This document shows positions 28,616-39,451 of a stretch of DNA of 64,000 bases, in pieces (position 1 is the first letter of the stretch; every line of letters starts with the position of its first letter). The position numbers and the translations under genes were made by a program. Under the pieces are notes generated by a model. It was given only the letters and a program-made list of their open reading frames with translations, was not told the origin of the DNA and searched no databases. Source of the stretch: Sinimarinibacterium flocculans (GTDB lineage Bacteria; Pseudomonadota; Gammaproteobacteria; Nevskiales; Nevskiaceae); NCBI RefSeq assembly GCF_003201205.1, contig NZ_QICN01000007.1, positions 62,001 through 126,000 of the forward strand, in the 5' to 3' direction.

Positions 28616-29218
28616 TTACTGCGGTACGGGCATGAGGCGCTTTCGGATCCAGTGGTCCACCGAAACATAGCGCCCGGCGCCGGTAAAGAACAACGACAAC
28701 AGCATGACAAGGTAGGTCGCGGCGAACTCGATGCCGTTGTTGAGCATCACCAGGCTGCCGTGCTCGGTGAGGTAACCGTAGTCGCCGTGCTGACGCAGCA
28801 GCGCCTTGGCCTGCACCAGCCGTTCGGTCGCCATCATGGTGCGATCGGTGGCGAACAGGCCCGATCCCTCTGCGATCGCGAGCCAGCCGTTGTCCCAGTG
28901 CACGGCGAAGACCGCCACCAGCATCGTCACCATCAGCGGGATCGCGACCCAGCGCACCGCCAGCCCGAGCAGCAGCAGCACGGCGCCGCCGAGTTCCGCC
29001 GCAGTGGCCAGCGCTGCGAGAACCGTCGGGAACGGCAGTCCCAGCCCCCAGTCGGGGTTGCCGAACCATTGCACGGTGCCGTCGAAGCCGGTCAGCTTGT
29101 TCCAGCCGGCCATCCAGAACACCGGCGCCAGATACAGGCGCAGCAGGAGCGGCGCGACGAAATCCGCCGCACGGCTGCGGTCGAGAACGGTCTGCAGGCG
29201 CAGCGCGGCTGCGAACAT
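28616..29218 (-). CDS. hvfX: DoxX-family membrane protein, HvfX-like
   Basis: A 200-residue DoxX/DoxD-type membrane protein with four predicted helices. Visible are LLLRLYLAPVFWMAGWNKL in helix 1, AELGGAVLLLLGLAVRWVA and the loop AVHWDNGWLAI. DoxX proteins accompany many MNIO RiPP clusters (called HvfX there). Here it is the promoter-proximal gene, whereas precursor-first order is more usual. The longer DNYGYLTEHG-like loop before the last helix suggests a periplasmic contact site. Function in copper handling or electron supply is inferred. Confidence 0.85.
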   Translation of the reverse strand: MFAAALRLQTVLDRSRAADFVAPLLLRLYLAPVFWMAGWNKLTGFDGTVQWFGNPDWGLGLPFPTVLAALATAAELGGAVLLLLGLAVRWVAIPLMVTMLVAVFAVHWDNGWLAIAEGSGLFATDRTMMATERLVQAKALLRQHGDYGYLTEHGSLVMLNNGIEFAATYLVMLLSLFFTGAGRYVSVDHWIRKRLMPVPQ

Positions 29219-29323
29219 GAAGCAATCCAGGGAGTGACGGGAGTCCGCATCCTAGCCAGCGCTTCGCATCGGCACCGCCACGCAGCGTCCGGGTTTCATG
29301 CCCGAAACGCCGGTGCCGGGGCT

Positions 29324-31387
29324 TCAGGCCGCCGCGGCGCGCGCCTCGAAGGTACGCGCCCACTCCACGAACTGGTCCTCGGGAATCGCGCGCGTGTAGA
29401 GGAAGCCCTGCTGGACCGAGCAGCCGAGGTCGCGCAGACGGCGTGCGTCCTCCTCGGTCTCCACGCCCTCGACGACCAGCGAGATGCCCAGGCGCGCGGC
29501 CAGTTCGCTCATCGAGCGGATGATCTCCGCCGCGCGCGTGTTCTGTGCCGCGGCGCGCACGACGATCGGATCGATCTTGATGCGGTCGATGCGGAACCGG
29601 TACAGGTGCGACAGCGACGAGTAGCCGGTACCGAAGTCGTCGAGGCACAGGCGCACGCCGCTGTCGCGCAGGGCATCGAGAATCTCCGCGCACTGGTCGA
29701 GATTGCCGATCAACGCGGTCTCGGTGATCTCCGCGATCAGGTGCGAAGGGTCGAGGCCGGCCTCGGTAAGGGCCTCGCGGCAGATGTGCAGGATGTGCGG
29801 CGACAGCAGCTTCGCCGAAAGGTTGAACGACACCGTCAGGTTGAAGCCGCGCTCCGACCAGCCGCGCACCGCGCGGCAGGCCTGGACGAGCACGTTGCGG
29901 GTCATCTCGCGAATGACCTCGGAACTCTCGGCGATCAGCATGAACTCGCCCGGCAGGACGACGCGTCCGTCGGGCTGGCGCCAGCGCACCAGCATCTCGG
30001 CGCCGACGACCTTGCCGCGCGCGGCGTCGATCACCGGCTGGAAGAACGGCACGAACTGGCCCTCGCGCAGGCCCAGGCGGATCTGCTCGGCCAGCGCCAG
30101 ATGCTTGCGCAGCCGGTGCGTATGCCCGCGCTCGCCGAAGTGCAGACTGCCGGGTTCCTGCGTCTGCGCGTGGCGCATCGCCTCGAGACTGACGTTGACG
30201 TACTCCTCGGCGTCGCGGGCATCGTCCGGATAGATCGCCGCACCCGCCGCGAGGCTCAGGATGAAGCGCTGGCCCTCGACCTCCAGCGGCGTACCGAGCC
30301 GCGAGAAAGCCTCCGCGGTGATGCGCTTGAGGTCGGCCCGGGTCACGGCCTCGGCAATGCCGCGGTCCACGAGCACACCGAGCACCTGGGGTTCGATCCT
30401 GAAGACGGAAACCGGCATCGGATCGAGCGCGTACAGACGCTGCGCCGCGGCGCGCATCACCGCCTCGGCAATGCGGAAGCCGAAGCCGCTGCGCAGCGTG
30501 TCGTAGGTTTCGATGCCGATCAGGATCAGGCCGTGCGTGCCGTCGATGGGCCGCAGACGGCGCACCTCGCGCAGTTCGGCATCTAGGCTGTTGCGGTTGG
30601 CGATGCCGGTGCCGGGGTCTTCATAGGCGATGCGGCGGATGTGTTCCGCCTGCGCCTGCAGCTTGTGGATCGCGCGCACGATGTCGCCGAACTCGTCGCC
30701 GGTTTCCTGCAGCATGCGGCTCGGCTGATGCCCGGTCAGCACCGCATTGAGACTGCCGGTGACCGCGCCGAGCGGGCGGATCAGACGCCGGTATGCCCAG
30801 ACGCTCAGGCCCAGCGTCAGCAGCAGGGCACCGCCGACGCTCGCGAGCGCGATGCCGATCTGCCCACGCAGGCGCGCAAAGCCGTCGAGCGCCGCCGCCA
30901 GCGCGCCGTTGTTGTTCTCGTCGACGAGCGCCGCGAGCGTGCGCGAGGCGCGGTACTGCAAGGCAAAGGTCAGGCCGACCAGTTGCTCGGCGGATTCCGG
31001 CGTCAACGGGCCCTGCAGCAGCAGCGCCCGGACGTTCAGGGCCGCATCGTCCAGGTCGCGCCGCAGGTTCGCGATCGCCTCGCCGTCGGCATCGGTGAAG
31101 AAGCGCAGCTGGCCGCGCACACCGTCGAGTTCCTGCTCCAGGCGCAGCAGCGTCGCCGATGGATCGCCGCCTTCGATCGCCAAGCGCCGCGCGCGCTCGG
31201 CCTGCGCATGGACCTCGACCAGAGCGTTGTCCATGACCACGGTCATCGCGATACGGTTCGCGCGGCCGCGCAGCTCCGGCTCCACGCTGCGGTCGGACCC
31301 CAGGGACGGCAGGATCAGCATGCCCGCCACGACTATGGCGAGATTCACCAGCACGATCACTGCGATGAACTTGGTCCGAACCGTCAT
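29324..31387 (-). CDS. HAMP-GGDEF(degenerate)-EAL cyclic-di-GMP phosphodiesterase
   Basis: A 687-residue inner-membrane protein. Helices near residues 7-29 and 180-198 bracket a periplasmic helical sensor, followed by a HAMP (RRLIRPLGAVTGSLNAVL). The GGDEF-like domain keeps DPGTGIANRNSLDAE but has lost the active GG(D/E)EF loop (VFRIEPQVLGVLV), so it should be non-catalytic. The EAL domain has AEMLVRW (EML instead of EAL), AEITETALI, LDDFGTGYSSLSHL, KIDPIVV, VEGVETEEDA and CSVQQGFLYTRAI, a complete metal/base set. Net activity is predicted to be c-di-GMP hydrolysis. Confidence 0.92.
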   Translation of the reverse strand: MTVRTKFIAVIVLVNLAIVVAGMLILPSLGSDRSVEPELRGRANRIAMTVVMDNALVEVHAQAERARRLAIEGGDPSATLLRLEQELDGVRGQLRFFTDADGEAIANLRRDLDDAALNVRALLLQGPLTPESAEQLVGLTFALQYRASRTLAALVDENNNGALAAALDGFARLRGQIGIALASVGGALLLTLGLSVWAYRRLIRPLGAVTGSLNAVLTGHQPSRMLQETGDEFGDIVRAIHKLQAQAEHIRRIAYEDPGTGIANRNSLDAELREVRRLRPIDGTHGLILIGIETYDTLRSGFGFRIAEAVMRAAAQRLYALDPMPVSVFRIEPQVLGVLVDRGIAEAVTRADLKRITAEAFSRLGTPLEVEGQRFILSLAAGAAIYPDDARDAEEYVNVSLEAMRHAQTQEPGSLHFGERGHTHRLRKHLALAEQIRLGLREGQFVPFFQPVIDAARGKVVGAEMLVRWRQPDGRVVLPGEFMLIAESSEVIREMTRNVLVQACRAVRGWSERGFNLTVSFNLSAKLLSPHILHICREALTEAGLDPSHLIAEITETALIGNLDQCAEILDALRDSGVRLCLDDFGTGYSSLSHLYRFRIDRIKIDPIVVRAAAQNTRAAEIIRSMSELAARLGISLVVEGVETEEDARRLRDLGCSVQQGFLYTRAIPEDQFVEWARTFEARAAAA

Positions 31388-31562
31388 ACCCGGCGTCCTA
31401 CGCCCGGCCGGACGAAGCCTACGCGCGGCCGGGCTACGCTCGCATTCTAGCCCCAGCCCGCCGGCGCAAGGCTGCGATTCGTCGCACGACGGCTCACGCC
31501 CGGCGCGCCGAGGCTACAATCCGTCGCCGGCCATGCGCCCGGCCGGCGACGCCGGATGCAAA

Positions 31563-31639
31563 GGGCCTATAGCTCAATCGGTTAGAGCAGAAGACTCATA
31601 ATCTTTTGGTTGCAGGTTCGAGTCCTGCTGGGCCCACCA
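31563..31639 (+). tRNA. tRNA with CAU anticodon, probably tRNA-Ile2 (alternatively elongator Met)
   Basis: A 77-nt cloverleaf: acceptor GGGCCTA/TGGGCCC, D-arm GCTC...GAGC, anticodon arm GAAGA-CTCATAA-TCTTT, T-arm GCAGG-TTCGAGT-CCTGC and an encoded CCA (31637-31639). The anticodon is CAU. C4-G69 and C5-G68 pairs and the TTTGGTTGC variable region resemble tRNA-Ile2, whose C34 is converted to lysidine by TilS, more than elongator tRNA-Met. A TACAAT -10-like box is at about 31514-31519. Confidence 0.9.
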
Positions 31640-31672
31640 TCCTGTCCGCGAACCCGTTTCGGCGGTTTTCGC

Positions 31673-32194
31673 TCAGGGCGCCGGGGTCGCGGCCTGACGC
31701 GTGTACAGCCCGTCGAACGCGGTGGTCCACTCGCCATCGGGGGGCGCGACCTGCCAGTGCTGACGCACCGTACCGTCCTCGTTCGGCGTCCAGGTGATGC
31801 GCTGGCGTTCGATGCGGCCGTCGGCCGCGGTTCTGTTGCCCTCCAGCACCATGCTGTCGCCGTCGAAACCGCCCTCGAGCAGCAACAGCAGGCCGGCGCT
31901 GTCGGTCCAGGTCTGATGCCATACCTTCCGGGTGGCGTCGTAGGTGTTCAGGCTCTCGCCGCTGTAGCCGCGACCGGTCGCATAGCGCTCGCGGATGACG
32001 CAGCCGCCGTGCAGGGACTCGATGCGATTGATGCCGGCGACGACGCCGTCGGGCGTGAGCACCCGCCATTCGCCGATCCAGAAATCGAACTGGCGGTGTT
32101 CGGGCGTGCTGCATGGTCCGCTCGCCCGGGCCACGCCGCCGGAAGCGGCAACCACGGCGACGATGGCCATGACGGCGCTGCGAATCAGGCTCAT
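31673..32194 (-). CDS. Secreted hypothetical protein (DUF1579-like)
   Basis: A 173-residue protein with a Sec signal peptide (VMAIVAVVAASGGVARASG). The mature part is an all-beta domain: EHRQFDFWIGEWRVLTPDG, GGCVIRERYATGRGYSGES, KVWHQTWTDSAGLLLLLEGG and ITWTPNEDGTVRQHWQV. The FDFWIGEW motif and the alternating Trp pattern are typical of DUF1579-like, calycin-type proteins of unknown ligand. GGGGAG lies upstream of the ATG. It converges on the tRNA gene, 33 bp apart. Confidence 0.75.
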   Translation of the reverse strand: MSLIRSAVMAIVAVVAASGGVARASGPCSTPEHRQFDFWIGEWRVLTPDGVVAGINRIESLHGGCVIRERYATGRGYSGESLNTYDATRKVWHQTWTDSAGLLLLLEGGFDGDSMVLEGNRTAADGRIERQRITWTPNEDGTVRQHWQVAPPDGEWTTAFDGLYTRQAATPAP

Positions 32195-32244
32195 GACGGC
32201 TCTCCCCTGGCCACCGAAACCGCCTTCATTCTGCGCGAAGCGGA

Positions 32245-32275
32245 GAAAAGAAAAAGGCGGGCACCTGGCCCGCCT
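32245..32275 (-). terminator. Rho-independent terminator of typA
   Basis: On the minus strand GGCGGGC and GCCCGCC (32256-32262 with 32268-32274) form a 7-bp stem, extended by an A-U pair, around a 5-nt loop and followed by TTTTTCTTTT. It lies 23 bp after the typA stop and upstream of the secreted-protein gene. Confidence 0.85.
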
Positions 32276-32297
32276 CTTCGCGATCGCACGATGGCCG

Positions 32298-34136
<1,839 letters not shown>

Positions 34137-34156
34137 GGGGGTACCAAATAGAAGGA

Positions 34157-34225
34157 CGGGGCGGCAGCGCCGCCCCGTTGAACAGTCGTGGCCATGGACG
34201 GCCACGCCTTGTACAGGATGTACAA
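34157..34225. promoter_or_regulatory. Three hairpins in the typA 5' region, two with GGA loops on the plus strand
   Basis: CGGGGCGGC/GCCGCCCCG (34157-34177, 9-bp perfect stem). CGTGGCC-ATGGAC-GGCCACG (34187-34206). After CC, TTGTAC-AGGAT-GTACAA (34209-34225). The last two share exact layout with the pair upstream of dnaG at 63359-63395, including AUGGAY and AGGAY loops. Those loops are on the plus strand, opposite to typA, so either the element is orientation-independent or an antisense RNA is made. Confidence 0.55.
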
Positions 34226-34297
34226 AAAGGCGCGGGATTCTAAGGCAGCCGCCCTTCGCCTGCATGACCGTCCGGCGGACAGGGCGCCTTCCGGCGG

Positions 34298-35845
34298 CTA
34301 CGCAGACTGGACCCGCGCCCTCCCGGATTCGACGACGAAGGCCGCCAGGGTGCTCACCGACGCCTGCGGATCGCCGGCATCGGAGATCGCGCGCATCGAC
34401 ACGTCGAGGCGCTCCGGCGTCAGCTCGCAGCGCACATAGCCGCGCGGACGGGCATCGAAGAACCGGACGTGCGGATTCTCCGCGAGCATCGCGGCGAAAC
34501 GGTCGTGCGGCGGCGGATGCGAGCTGATCGACGAGCCGACGAACTCGGTGGCGACGGGGTCGCGCTCGCCACCGGCACTCAGCTCGGTGGCCCAGAACGA
34601 GTGGATGTCGCCGCCGATCACGACCGGATTCGCGGTCCGGCGCTGCGCCAGGTGGCGCAGGATGCGCTCGCGGGCAGCCGGGTAGCCGTCCCAGCCGTCG
34701 GTCCAGACGCCGACCTCGGGCCCGGGCGTCTGGTCCAGCGGCGCCATCAGCATCGCCTGCGCGACCAGGTTCCAGCGCGCCGGACTGCCGGACAGGCCAT
34801 GCAGCAGCCAGTTTTCCTGGCGCGTGCCGAGCAGGCAGCGCGAGGGATCGAGCATCTGCGCGCAGGGCGCGACCACCCGGGCGCCGCCGCGCTCGGGCGT
34901 CGCGCAGGCCTGGTCATCGCGGTACTGGCGCGTATCGAGGACGTGGAACATCACCAGATCGCCGAAGCCGCGCCGCTGGAACAGCGGCAGCCGCGCGCCC
35001 TGCGGTCGCATCGCATTGCGCAGCGGCAGGTGCTCCCAGTAGGCCTGGTATGCCGCCGCGCGGCGCAGCAGGAATGCGTCGACCGGGTCGCGATCCTGGC
35101 TGTACGGGCCGGCGTAGTCGTTGTCGACCTCGTGATCGTCCCAGGTCACGAGCCAGGCACAGGCGGCATGGGCGGCCTGGAGATCGGGGTCGAGGCGGTA
35201 GCGGGCGTAGCGGTTGCGGTAGGCGTCCAGCGTCTGCGGCTCGCGGGCCGTCTCGTGCCGGCGCACGGCGCGCGGTGACGAGGTCTCGTAGATGTAGTCG
35301 CCCAGATGCAGGATCAGGTCGGGCGATTCCGCCGCCAGATGCCGCCACGCGGCGTAGTGGCCGTGCTCGTAGTGCTGGCAGGAGGCGTAGGCGAAGCGCA
35401 GCCGCTCGATCGCCGACCAGAGCACCGGCGCGGTGCGCGCACGGCCGACCGGGCTGATCGCGGCGCCGTAGCGGAAGCGGTACCAGTACCAGCGGTCGGG
35501 CTTCAGCCCTTCCACCTCGACATGCAGGCTGTGCGCCCACGCCGGTTCGGCGACGGCGGTGCCGGCGCTGGCGATCTTGCGAAAGGCCTCGTCCTCGGCC
35601 ACTTCCCAGACCACCTCGACCGGCACCGGATCCATGCCGCCGCCATCGAGCGGATTCGGCGCCAGCCGTGTCCAGATGACGAAGCCGTCGGCCACCGGAT
35701 CGCCGGCGGCGACGCCGAGCGAGAACGGGTCGATGTCCACGCGCACGGTCTGCGTCTTCATGCAGCCGGCGGCCGGCAGGCCGAGCAGGCCGGCCGACGC
35801 GAGCAGCACGCGGCGACGCTGCGGGTCTGTCGGAGGGCGGGCCAT
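34298..35845 (-). CDS. phoD: PhoD-family alkaline phosphatase/phosphodiesterase, Tat lipoprotein
   Basis: A 515-residue secreted phosphatase. The N-terminus has a twin-arginine signal ([20 protein letters not shown]) that ends in a lipobox. PhoD signatures are [48 protein letters not shown] and [14 protein letters not shown], which hold the metal ligands. It should release phosphate from mono- or diesters outside the inner membrane. It lies 41 bp downstream of purT on the same strand. A PhoX-like Tat protein at 52220 gives a second such enzyme. Confidence 0.92.
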   Translation of the reverse strand: MARPPTDPQRRRVLLASAGLLGLPAAGCMKTQTVRVDIDPFSLGVAAGDPVADGFVIWTRLAPNPLDGGGMDPVPVEVVWEVAEDEAFRKIASAGTAVAEPAWAHSLHVEVEGLKPDRWYWYRFRYGAAISPVGRARTAPVLWSAIERLRFAYASCQHYEHGHYAAWRHLAAESPDLILHLGDYIYETSSPRAVRRHETAREPQTLDAYRNRYARYRLDPDLQAAHAACAWLVTWDDHEVDNDYAGPYSQDRDPVDAFLLRRAAAYQAYWEHLPLRNAMRPQGARLPLFQRRGFGDLVMFHVLDTRQYRDDQACATPERGGARVVAPCAQMLDPSRCLLGTRQENWLLHGLSGSPARWNLVAQAMLMAPLDQTPGPEVGVWTDGWDGYPAARERILRHLAQRRTANPVVIGGDIHSFWATELSAGGERDPVATEFVGSSISSHPPPHDRFAAMLAENPHVRFFDARPRGYVRCELTPERLDVSMRAISDAGDPQASVSTLAAFVVESGRARVQSA

Positions 35846-35886
35846 GCCGTGCAGCGTGCCGGAGCGGGATGACGCGCGGATGGCGC

Positions 35887-37080
35887 TCAGCGCGCGCCGA
35901 CGGCAGCGGCGGCCGTGCGCGCCCGCGCGCGGGCGGCATCGACCGACGCGCCCAGCGCCAGCGCCACGCCCATGCGGCGGCGGCCGACGATCTCCGGCTT
36001 GCCGAACAGGCGCAGCGCGGTGTCGGGCTCGGTCAGCGCGGCGGCGACACCGTCGAACTGCGGTGCCTTGCGATCGCCTTCGAGCAGGATGGCGCAGGAC
36101 GCCGCGGGCCCGTGCTGCTGGATCGCCGGGACCGGCAGACCCAGGATCGCGCGTACGTGCAGCGCGAACTCGGACAGGTCCTGCGAGATCAGCGTGACCA
36201 GGCCGGTATCGTGAGGGCGCGGCGAGACCTCGGAGAAGATCGCCTCGTCGCCCCTGATGAACAGCTCGACGCCGAACAGGCCACGCCCGCCGAGCGCCCC
36301 GGTGATCTCGCGCGCGATGCGCTGCGAGGCCGCCAGCGCGGTGCCGCTCATCGGGTGCGGCTGCCAGGACTCGCGGTAGTCGCCGTCGATCTGCAGATGG
36401 CCGATGGGCTCGCAGAAGCTCGTGGTCACGGCACCTTTGCTGCCGGCGTGGCGCACGGTCAGCAATGTGATCTCGTAGTCGAAGTCGACGAAACCCTCGA
36501 CGATCACGCGCCCCGCGCCCGCCCTGCCGCCGGACTGGGCGTAGTCCCAGGCCTTCTGCACGTCCGCCTCGGTCTTCACCGTCGACTGGCCCTTGCCGGA
36601 CGACGACATCACCGGCTTGACCACGCACGGCAGGCCGATCTCGGCGATGGCCGCGCGGTACTCGTCGAGCGTGCCGGCGAAGCGGTAGCGCGAGGTCGGC
36701 AGCCGCAGTTCCTCGGCAGCGAGACGGCGGATGCCCTCGCGGTCCATCGTCAGGCGCGCCGCGCGCGCCGTCGGAATCACGGTGTAGCCCTCGGCTTCGA
36801 GCGCCAGCAGCGTCGGCGTGTGGATCGCCTCGATCTCGGGGACGATGAAGTGCGGCTTTTCCAGCTCGACGACGCGGCGCAACTCGGCGCCGTCGAGCAT
36901 GGCGATCACGTGGCTGCGGTGCGCGACCTGCATCGCCGGCGCATCCGCGTAGCGGTCGACGGCGATGCACTCGATGCCGAGACGCTGCGCCTCGATCACG
37001 ACTTCCTTGCCCAGTTCGCCGCTGCCGAGCAGCAGCAGGCGCGTGGCGTTGGCGGACAGCGGGGTGCCGATCGGGGTCAT
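35887..37080 (-). CDS. purT: Formate-dependent phosphoribosylglycinamide formyltransferase 2
   Basis: A 397-residue ATP-grasp enzyme that makes formyl-GAR from GAR, ATP and formate in purine synthesis, an alternative to folate-dependent PurN. Visible are [20 protein letters not shown], the GAR/ATP region [18 protein letters not shown], the loop [16 protein letters not shown] and the metal site [16 protein letters not shown]. Length matches E. coli PurT (392). It is divergent from pyk with a 108-bp spacer. Confidence 0.96.
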   Translation of the reverse strand: MTPIGTPLSANATRLLLLGSGELGKEVVIEAQRLGIECIAVDRYADAPAMQVAHRSHVIAMLDGAELRRVVELEKPHFIVPEIEAIHTPTLLALEAEGYTVIPTARAARLTMDREGIRRLAAEELRLPTSRYRFAGTLDEYRAAIAEIGLPCVVKPVMSSSGKGQSTVKTEADVQKAWDYAQSGGRAGAGRVIVEGFVDFDYEITLLTVRHAGSKGAVTTSFCEPIGHLQIDGDYRESWQPHPMSGTALAASQRIAREITGALGGRGLFGVELFIRGDEAIFSEVSPRPHDTGLVTLISQDLSEFALHVRAILGLPVPAIQQHGPAASCAILLEGDRKAPQFDGVAAALTEPDTALRLFGKPEIVGRRRMGVALALGASVDAARARARTAAAAVGAR

Positions 37081-37188
37081 CGCTTCAGATTCCGGACGAG
37101 AGGTCCGCTACGGACCCCTGAATGAGGGATTCCACGCCATCCGGTGCAACGTGGCGCGGCATAGAATGATCGGACTCAAGGAACGCCC

Positions 37189-38643
37189 ATGCAACGCCGC
37201 ACGAAGATTCTGGCCACCCTCGGCCCCGCGACCGACGATCCCGACACGCTCAAGCGCATGATTGCCGCCGGAGTCGACGTCGTCCGGCTCAATTTCTCGC
37301 ACGGCAGCGCCGAGGATCACCAGCGCCGCGCCGAGCGCGTGCGCAAGGCGGCCCTGGAGCTGGGCGTGGACGTGGGCATTCTCGCCGACCTGCAGGGGCC
37401 GAAGATCCGCATCGAGTCCTTCGCCGACGGGCCGGTCGAGCTGCGCGAGAACGCTCGATTCACGCTCGACACCGCCCTGGGCGCCAATGCCGGCGACGCC
37501 TCCGTGGTCGGCTGCGCCTACAAGGAACTGCCGCAGGACGTCAGCGCCGGCGACACCCTGCTGCTCAACGACGGCGCGATCGCGCTGCGCGTCGAGCGCA
37601 TCGACGACACGCGCATCGAGTGCACGGTGCTGGTCGGCGGCGTGCTGTCGAACCGCAAGGGCATCAACAAGCAGGGCGGCGGCCTGTCGGCCTCGGCGCT
37701 GACGGACAAGGACCGCGCCGACATCCGCACCGCCGCGGCGATCGACGTCGATTTCGTCGCCGTGTCGTTCCCGCGCTCGGCGGCGGACATGGAACTGGCG
37801 CGCCAACTGGTGCGCGATGCCGGCAGCGACGCCGCGCTGGTCGCCAAGATCGAGCGCGCCGAGGCGCTGGGCGCACTGCGCGAACTGGTCGCGGCCAGCG
37901 ACGTGGTGATGGTGGCGCGCGGCGATCTCGGCGTGGAGATCGGCGATGCCGAGCTGCCGGGCTGGCAGAAGCGGATCATTGCCGAGACCCGCGAGCAGAA
38001 CAAGCTGGCGATCACGGCGACGCAGATGATGGAGTCGATGATCACCAACCCGATCCCGACGCGCGCCGAGGTGCTCGACGTGGCCAACGCGGTCATGGAC
38101 GGCACTGACGCGGTGATGCTGTCGGCCGAGACCGCGGCCGGCAAGTATCCGGTCAAGACCGTGCAGGCGATGGCGCGCGTCTGCCTGGGCGCCGAGTCGA
38201 GCATGCAGAACCTGCCGCAGCGCGACACCCGCCGCAGCACCCTGCACTTCCAGCGCACCGACGAGGCGATCGCGATGGCCACGGCCTGGGCGGCGCTGCA
38301 GATGCAGGCGCGCGCGATCGTCGCGCTGACCGAGTCCGGCGCCACCGCGCAGATGGCGTCGCGCACCGGCACCGCCATCCCGATCTACGCGCTGACCCGG
38401 CACGAGAAGACGCGCCGGCGCATGGCCCTGTGCCGCGGCGTCTACCCGGTGGCGTTCACGCCCAGCGAGTTCGGCGGCCCGACGCAGATCCGCGAGGCCA
38501 TCGACTCGCTGCGCTACCGCGGCGCGCTGGCCGCCGGCGACCGCGTGCTGCTGACCAAGGGCGACGGTGCCGGAACCGGCGGCACCAACACGATGAAGAT
38601 CATCCAGATCGAACCCGACGGCGCGGCGGACCAATCGGCGTAA
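37189..38643 (+). CDS. pyk: Pyruvate kinase
   Basis: A 484-residue type II-like pyruvate kinase, converting PEP and ADP to pyruvate and ATP. Key segments are RRTKILATLGPATDDP, VVRLNFSHGSAEDHQ, LADLQGPKIRIESF, the catalytic region LVAKIERAEAL and MVARGDLGVEIGDAELPGWQ, and the signature ITATQMMESMI with GTDAVMLSAETAAGKYPV. AAGGA lies 7 nt before the ATG and TAGAAT at about 37163. glpQ follows 33 bp downstream. Confidence 0.97.
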   Translation: MQRRTKILATLGPATDDPDTLKRMIAAGVDVVRLNFSHGSAEDHQRRAERVRKAALELGVDVGILADLQGPKIRIESFADGPVELRENARFTLDTALGANAGDASVVGCAYKELPQDVSAGDTLLLNDGAIALRVERIDDTRIECTVLVGGVLSNRKGINKQGGGLSASALTDKDRADIRTAAAIDVDFVAVSFPRSAADMELARQLVRDAGSDAALVAKIERAEALGALRELVAASDVVMVARGDLGVEIGDAELPGWQKRIIAETREQNKLAITATQMMESMITNPIPTRAEVLDVANAVMDGTDAVMLSAETAAGKYPVKTVQAMARVCLGAESSMQNLPQRDTRRSTLHFQRTDEAIAMATAWAALQMQARAIVALTESGATAQMASRTGTAIPIYALTRHEKTRRRMALCRGVYPVAFTPSEFGGPTQIREAIDSLRYRGALAAGDRVLLTKGDGAGTGGTNTMKIIQIEPDGAADQSA

Positions 38644-38676
38644 GCTGGGCGGACACGGTTTCCCCCGGGAGACGCC

Positions 38677-39399
38677 ATGACCACCGAGCCGCTTCCCCGC
38701 TTCACCGTCATCGGCCACCGCGGCGCGCGCGGCCACGCGCCGGAAAACACCCTGCTGTCGATCGATACGGCGATCCGCCTCGGCGCGGACTGGGTCGAGT
38801 TCGACGTGCAGCATCACGACGGCGAACTCTGGCTGATGCACGACCTCACGCTCGACCGCACCACCAACGGCCGCGGGCCGCTGCACGCCCATAGCGCCGA
38901 CAGCCTGCGCCGGCTCGATGCCGGCGGCGGCGAGATCATTCCGACGCTGCCGGAGGCGCTCGACCTCATCGAGCAGCGCGTCGGCGTCAATGTGGAACTG
39001 AAGTCCTGGAACGGCTGCGCCGCCGCCGTCGCCGCCTGCCTGCGCGACTACATCGCCGACGGCTGGCCGGCGGATCGCTTCCTGGTCTCGTCGTTCCACC
39101 TGCCCGAACTGTGGGAGTTCAAGCAGCTGCTGCCGGAGGTGCCGCTGGGTGCGCTGTACTGCGGGGTGCCGCTGGACTGGGCCGGCCTGGCTGCCGAACT
39201 CGGGGCGCAGACGCTGAACATCTCCGGCGAGTTCGTCGATGCACGCCTGATCGCCGACGCCCACGAACGCGGGCTGCGGCTCTACGTCTACACGGTCAAC
39301 GACGAGGCCGAGCTGTGGGCGCTGCGGCAGATGGGCGTGGACGGCGTGTTCTCGGACTATCCCGAGCGGGCGCTGGCCGTCGCCGGACCCGCGACGTAG
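38677..39399 (+). CDS. glpQ: Glycerophosphodiester phosphodiesterase
   Basis: A 240-residue cytoplasmic GDPD (UgpQ-like; no signal peptide). It hydrolyses glycerophosphodiesters to glycerol-3-phosphate. The catalytic histidines are in FTVIGHRGARGHAPENTLLS and LWLMHDLTLDRTTNG, with the metal acid in DWVEFDVQHHDGE. The fold ends with YVYTVNDEAELWALRQMGVD and VFSDYPERAL. GGGAGA precedes the ATG. It follows pyk closely and faces the phosphatase-like gene across a strong hairpin. Confidence 0.93.
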   Translation: MTTEPLPRFTVIGHRGARGHAPENTLLSIDTAIRLGADWVEFDVQHHDGELWLMHDLTLDRTTNGRGPLHAHSADSLRRLDAGGGEIIPTLPEALDLIEQRVGVNVELKSWNGCAAAVAACLRDYIADGWPADRFLVSSFHLPELWEFKQLLPEVPLGALYCGVPLDWAGLAAELGAQTLNISGEFVDARLIADAHERGLRLYVYTVNDEAELWALRQMGVDGVFSDYPERALAVAGPAT

Positions 39400-39431
39400 C
39401 GAACGCCCGGCCTGCCGCGGCCCGGCGTTCG
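39400..39431. terminator. Bidirectional hairpin between glpQ and the convergent gene
   Basis: CGAACGCC (39400-39407) pairs with GGCGTTCG (39424-39431), extended inwards by GG/CC. It lies immediately after the glpQ stop and 20 bp before the end of the convergent phosphatase-like gene. It has no U tract, so 3'-end protection or weak bidirectional termination is likely. Confidence 0.5.
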
Positions 39432-39451
39432 CAGACGATGGGGCGCAGTGC

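Noticed and set aside
35846-36970. A large phoD fusion running back through purT
   Set aside because: The upstream frame is an Arg-rich reading of purT without homology; phoD has its own ATG and Tat signal at 35845.
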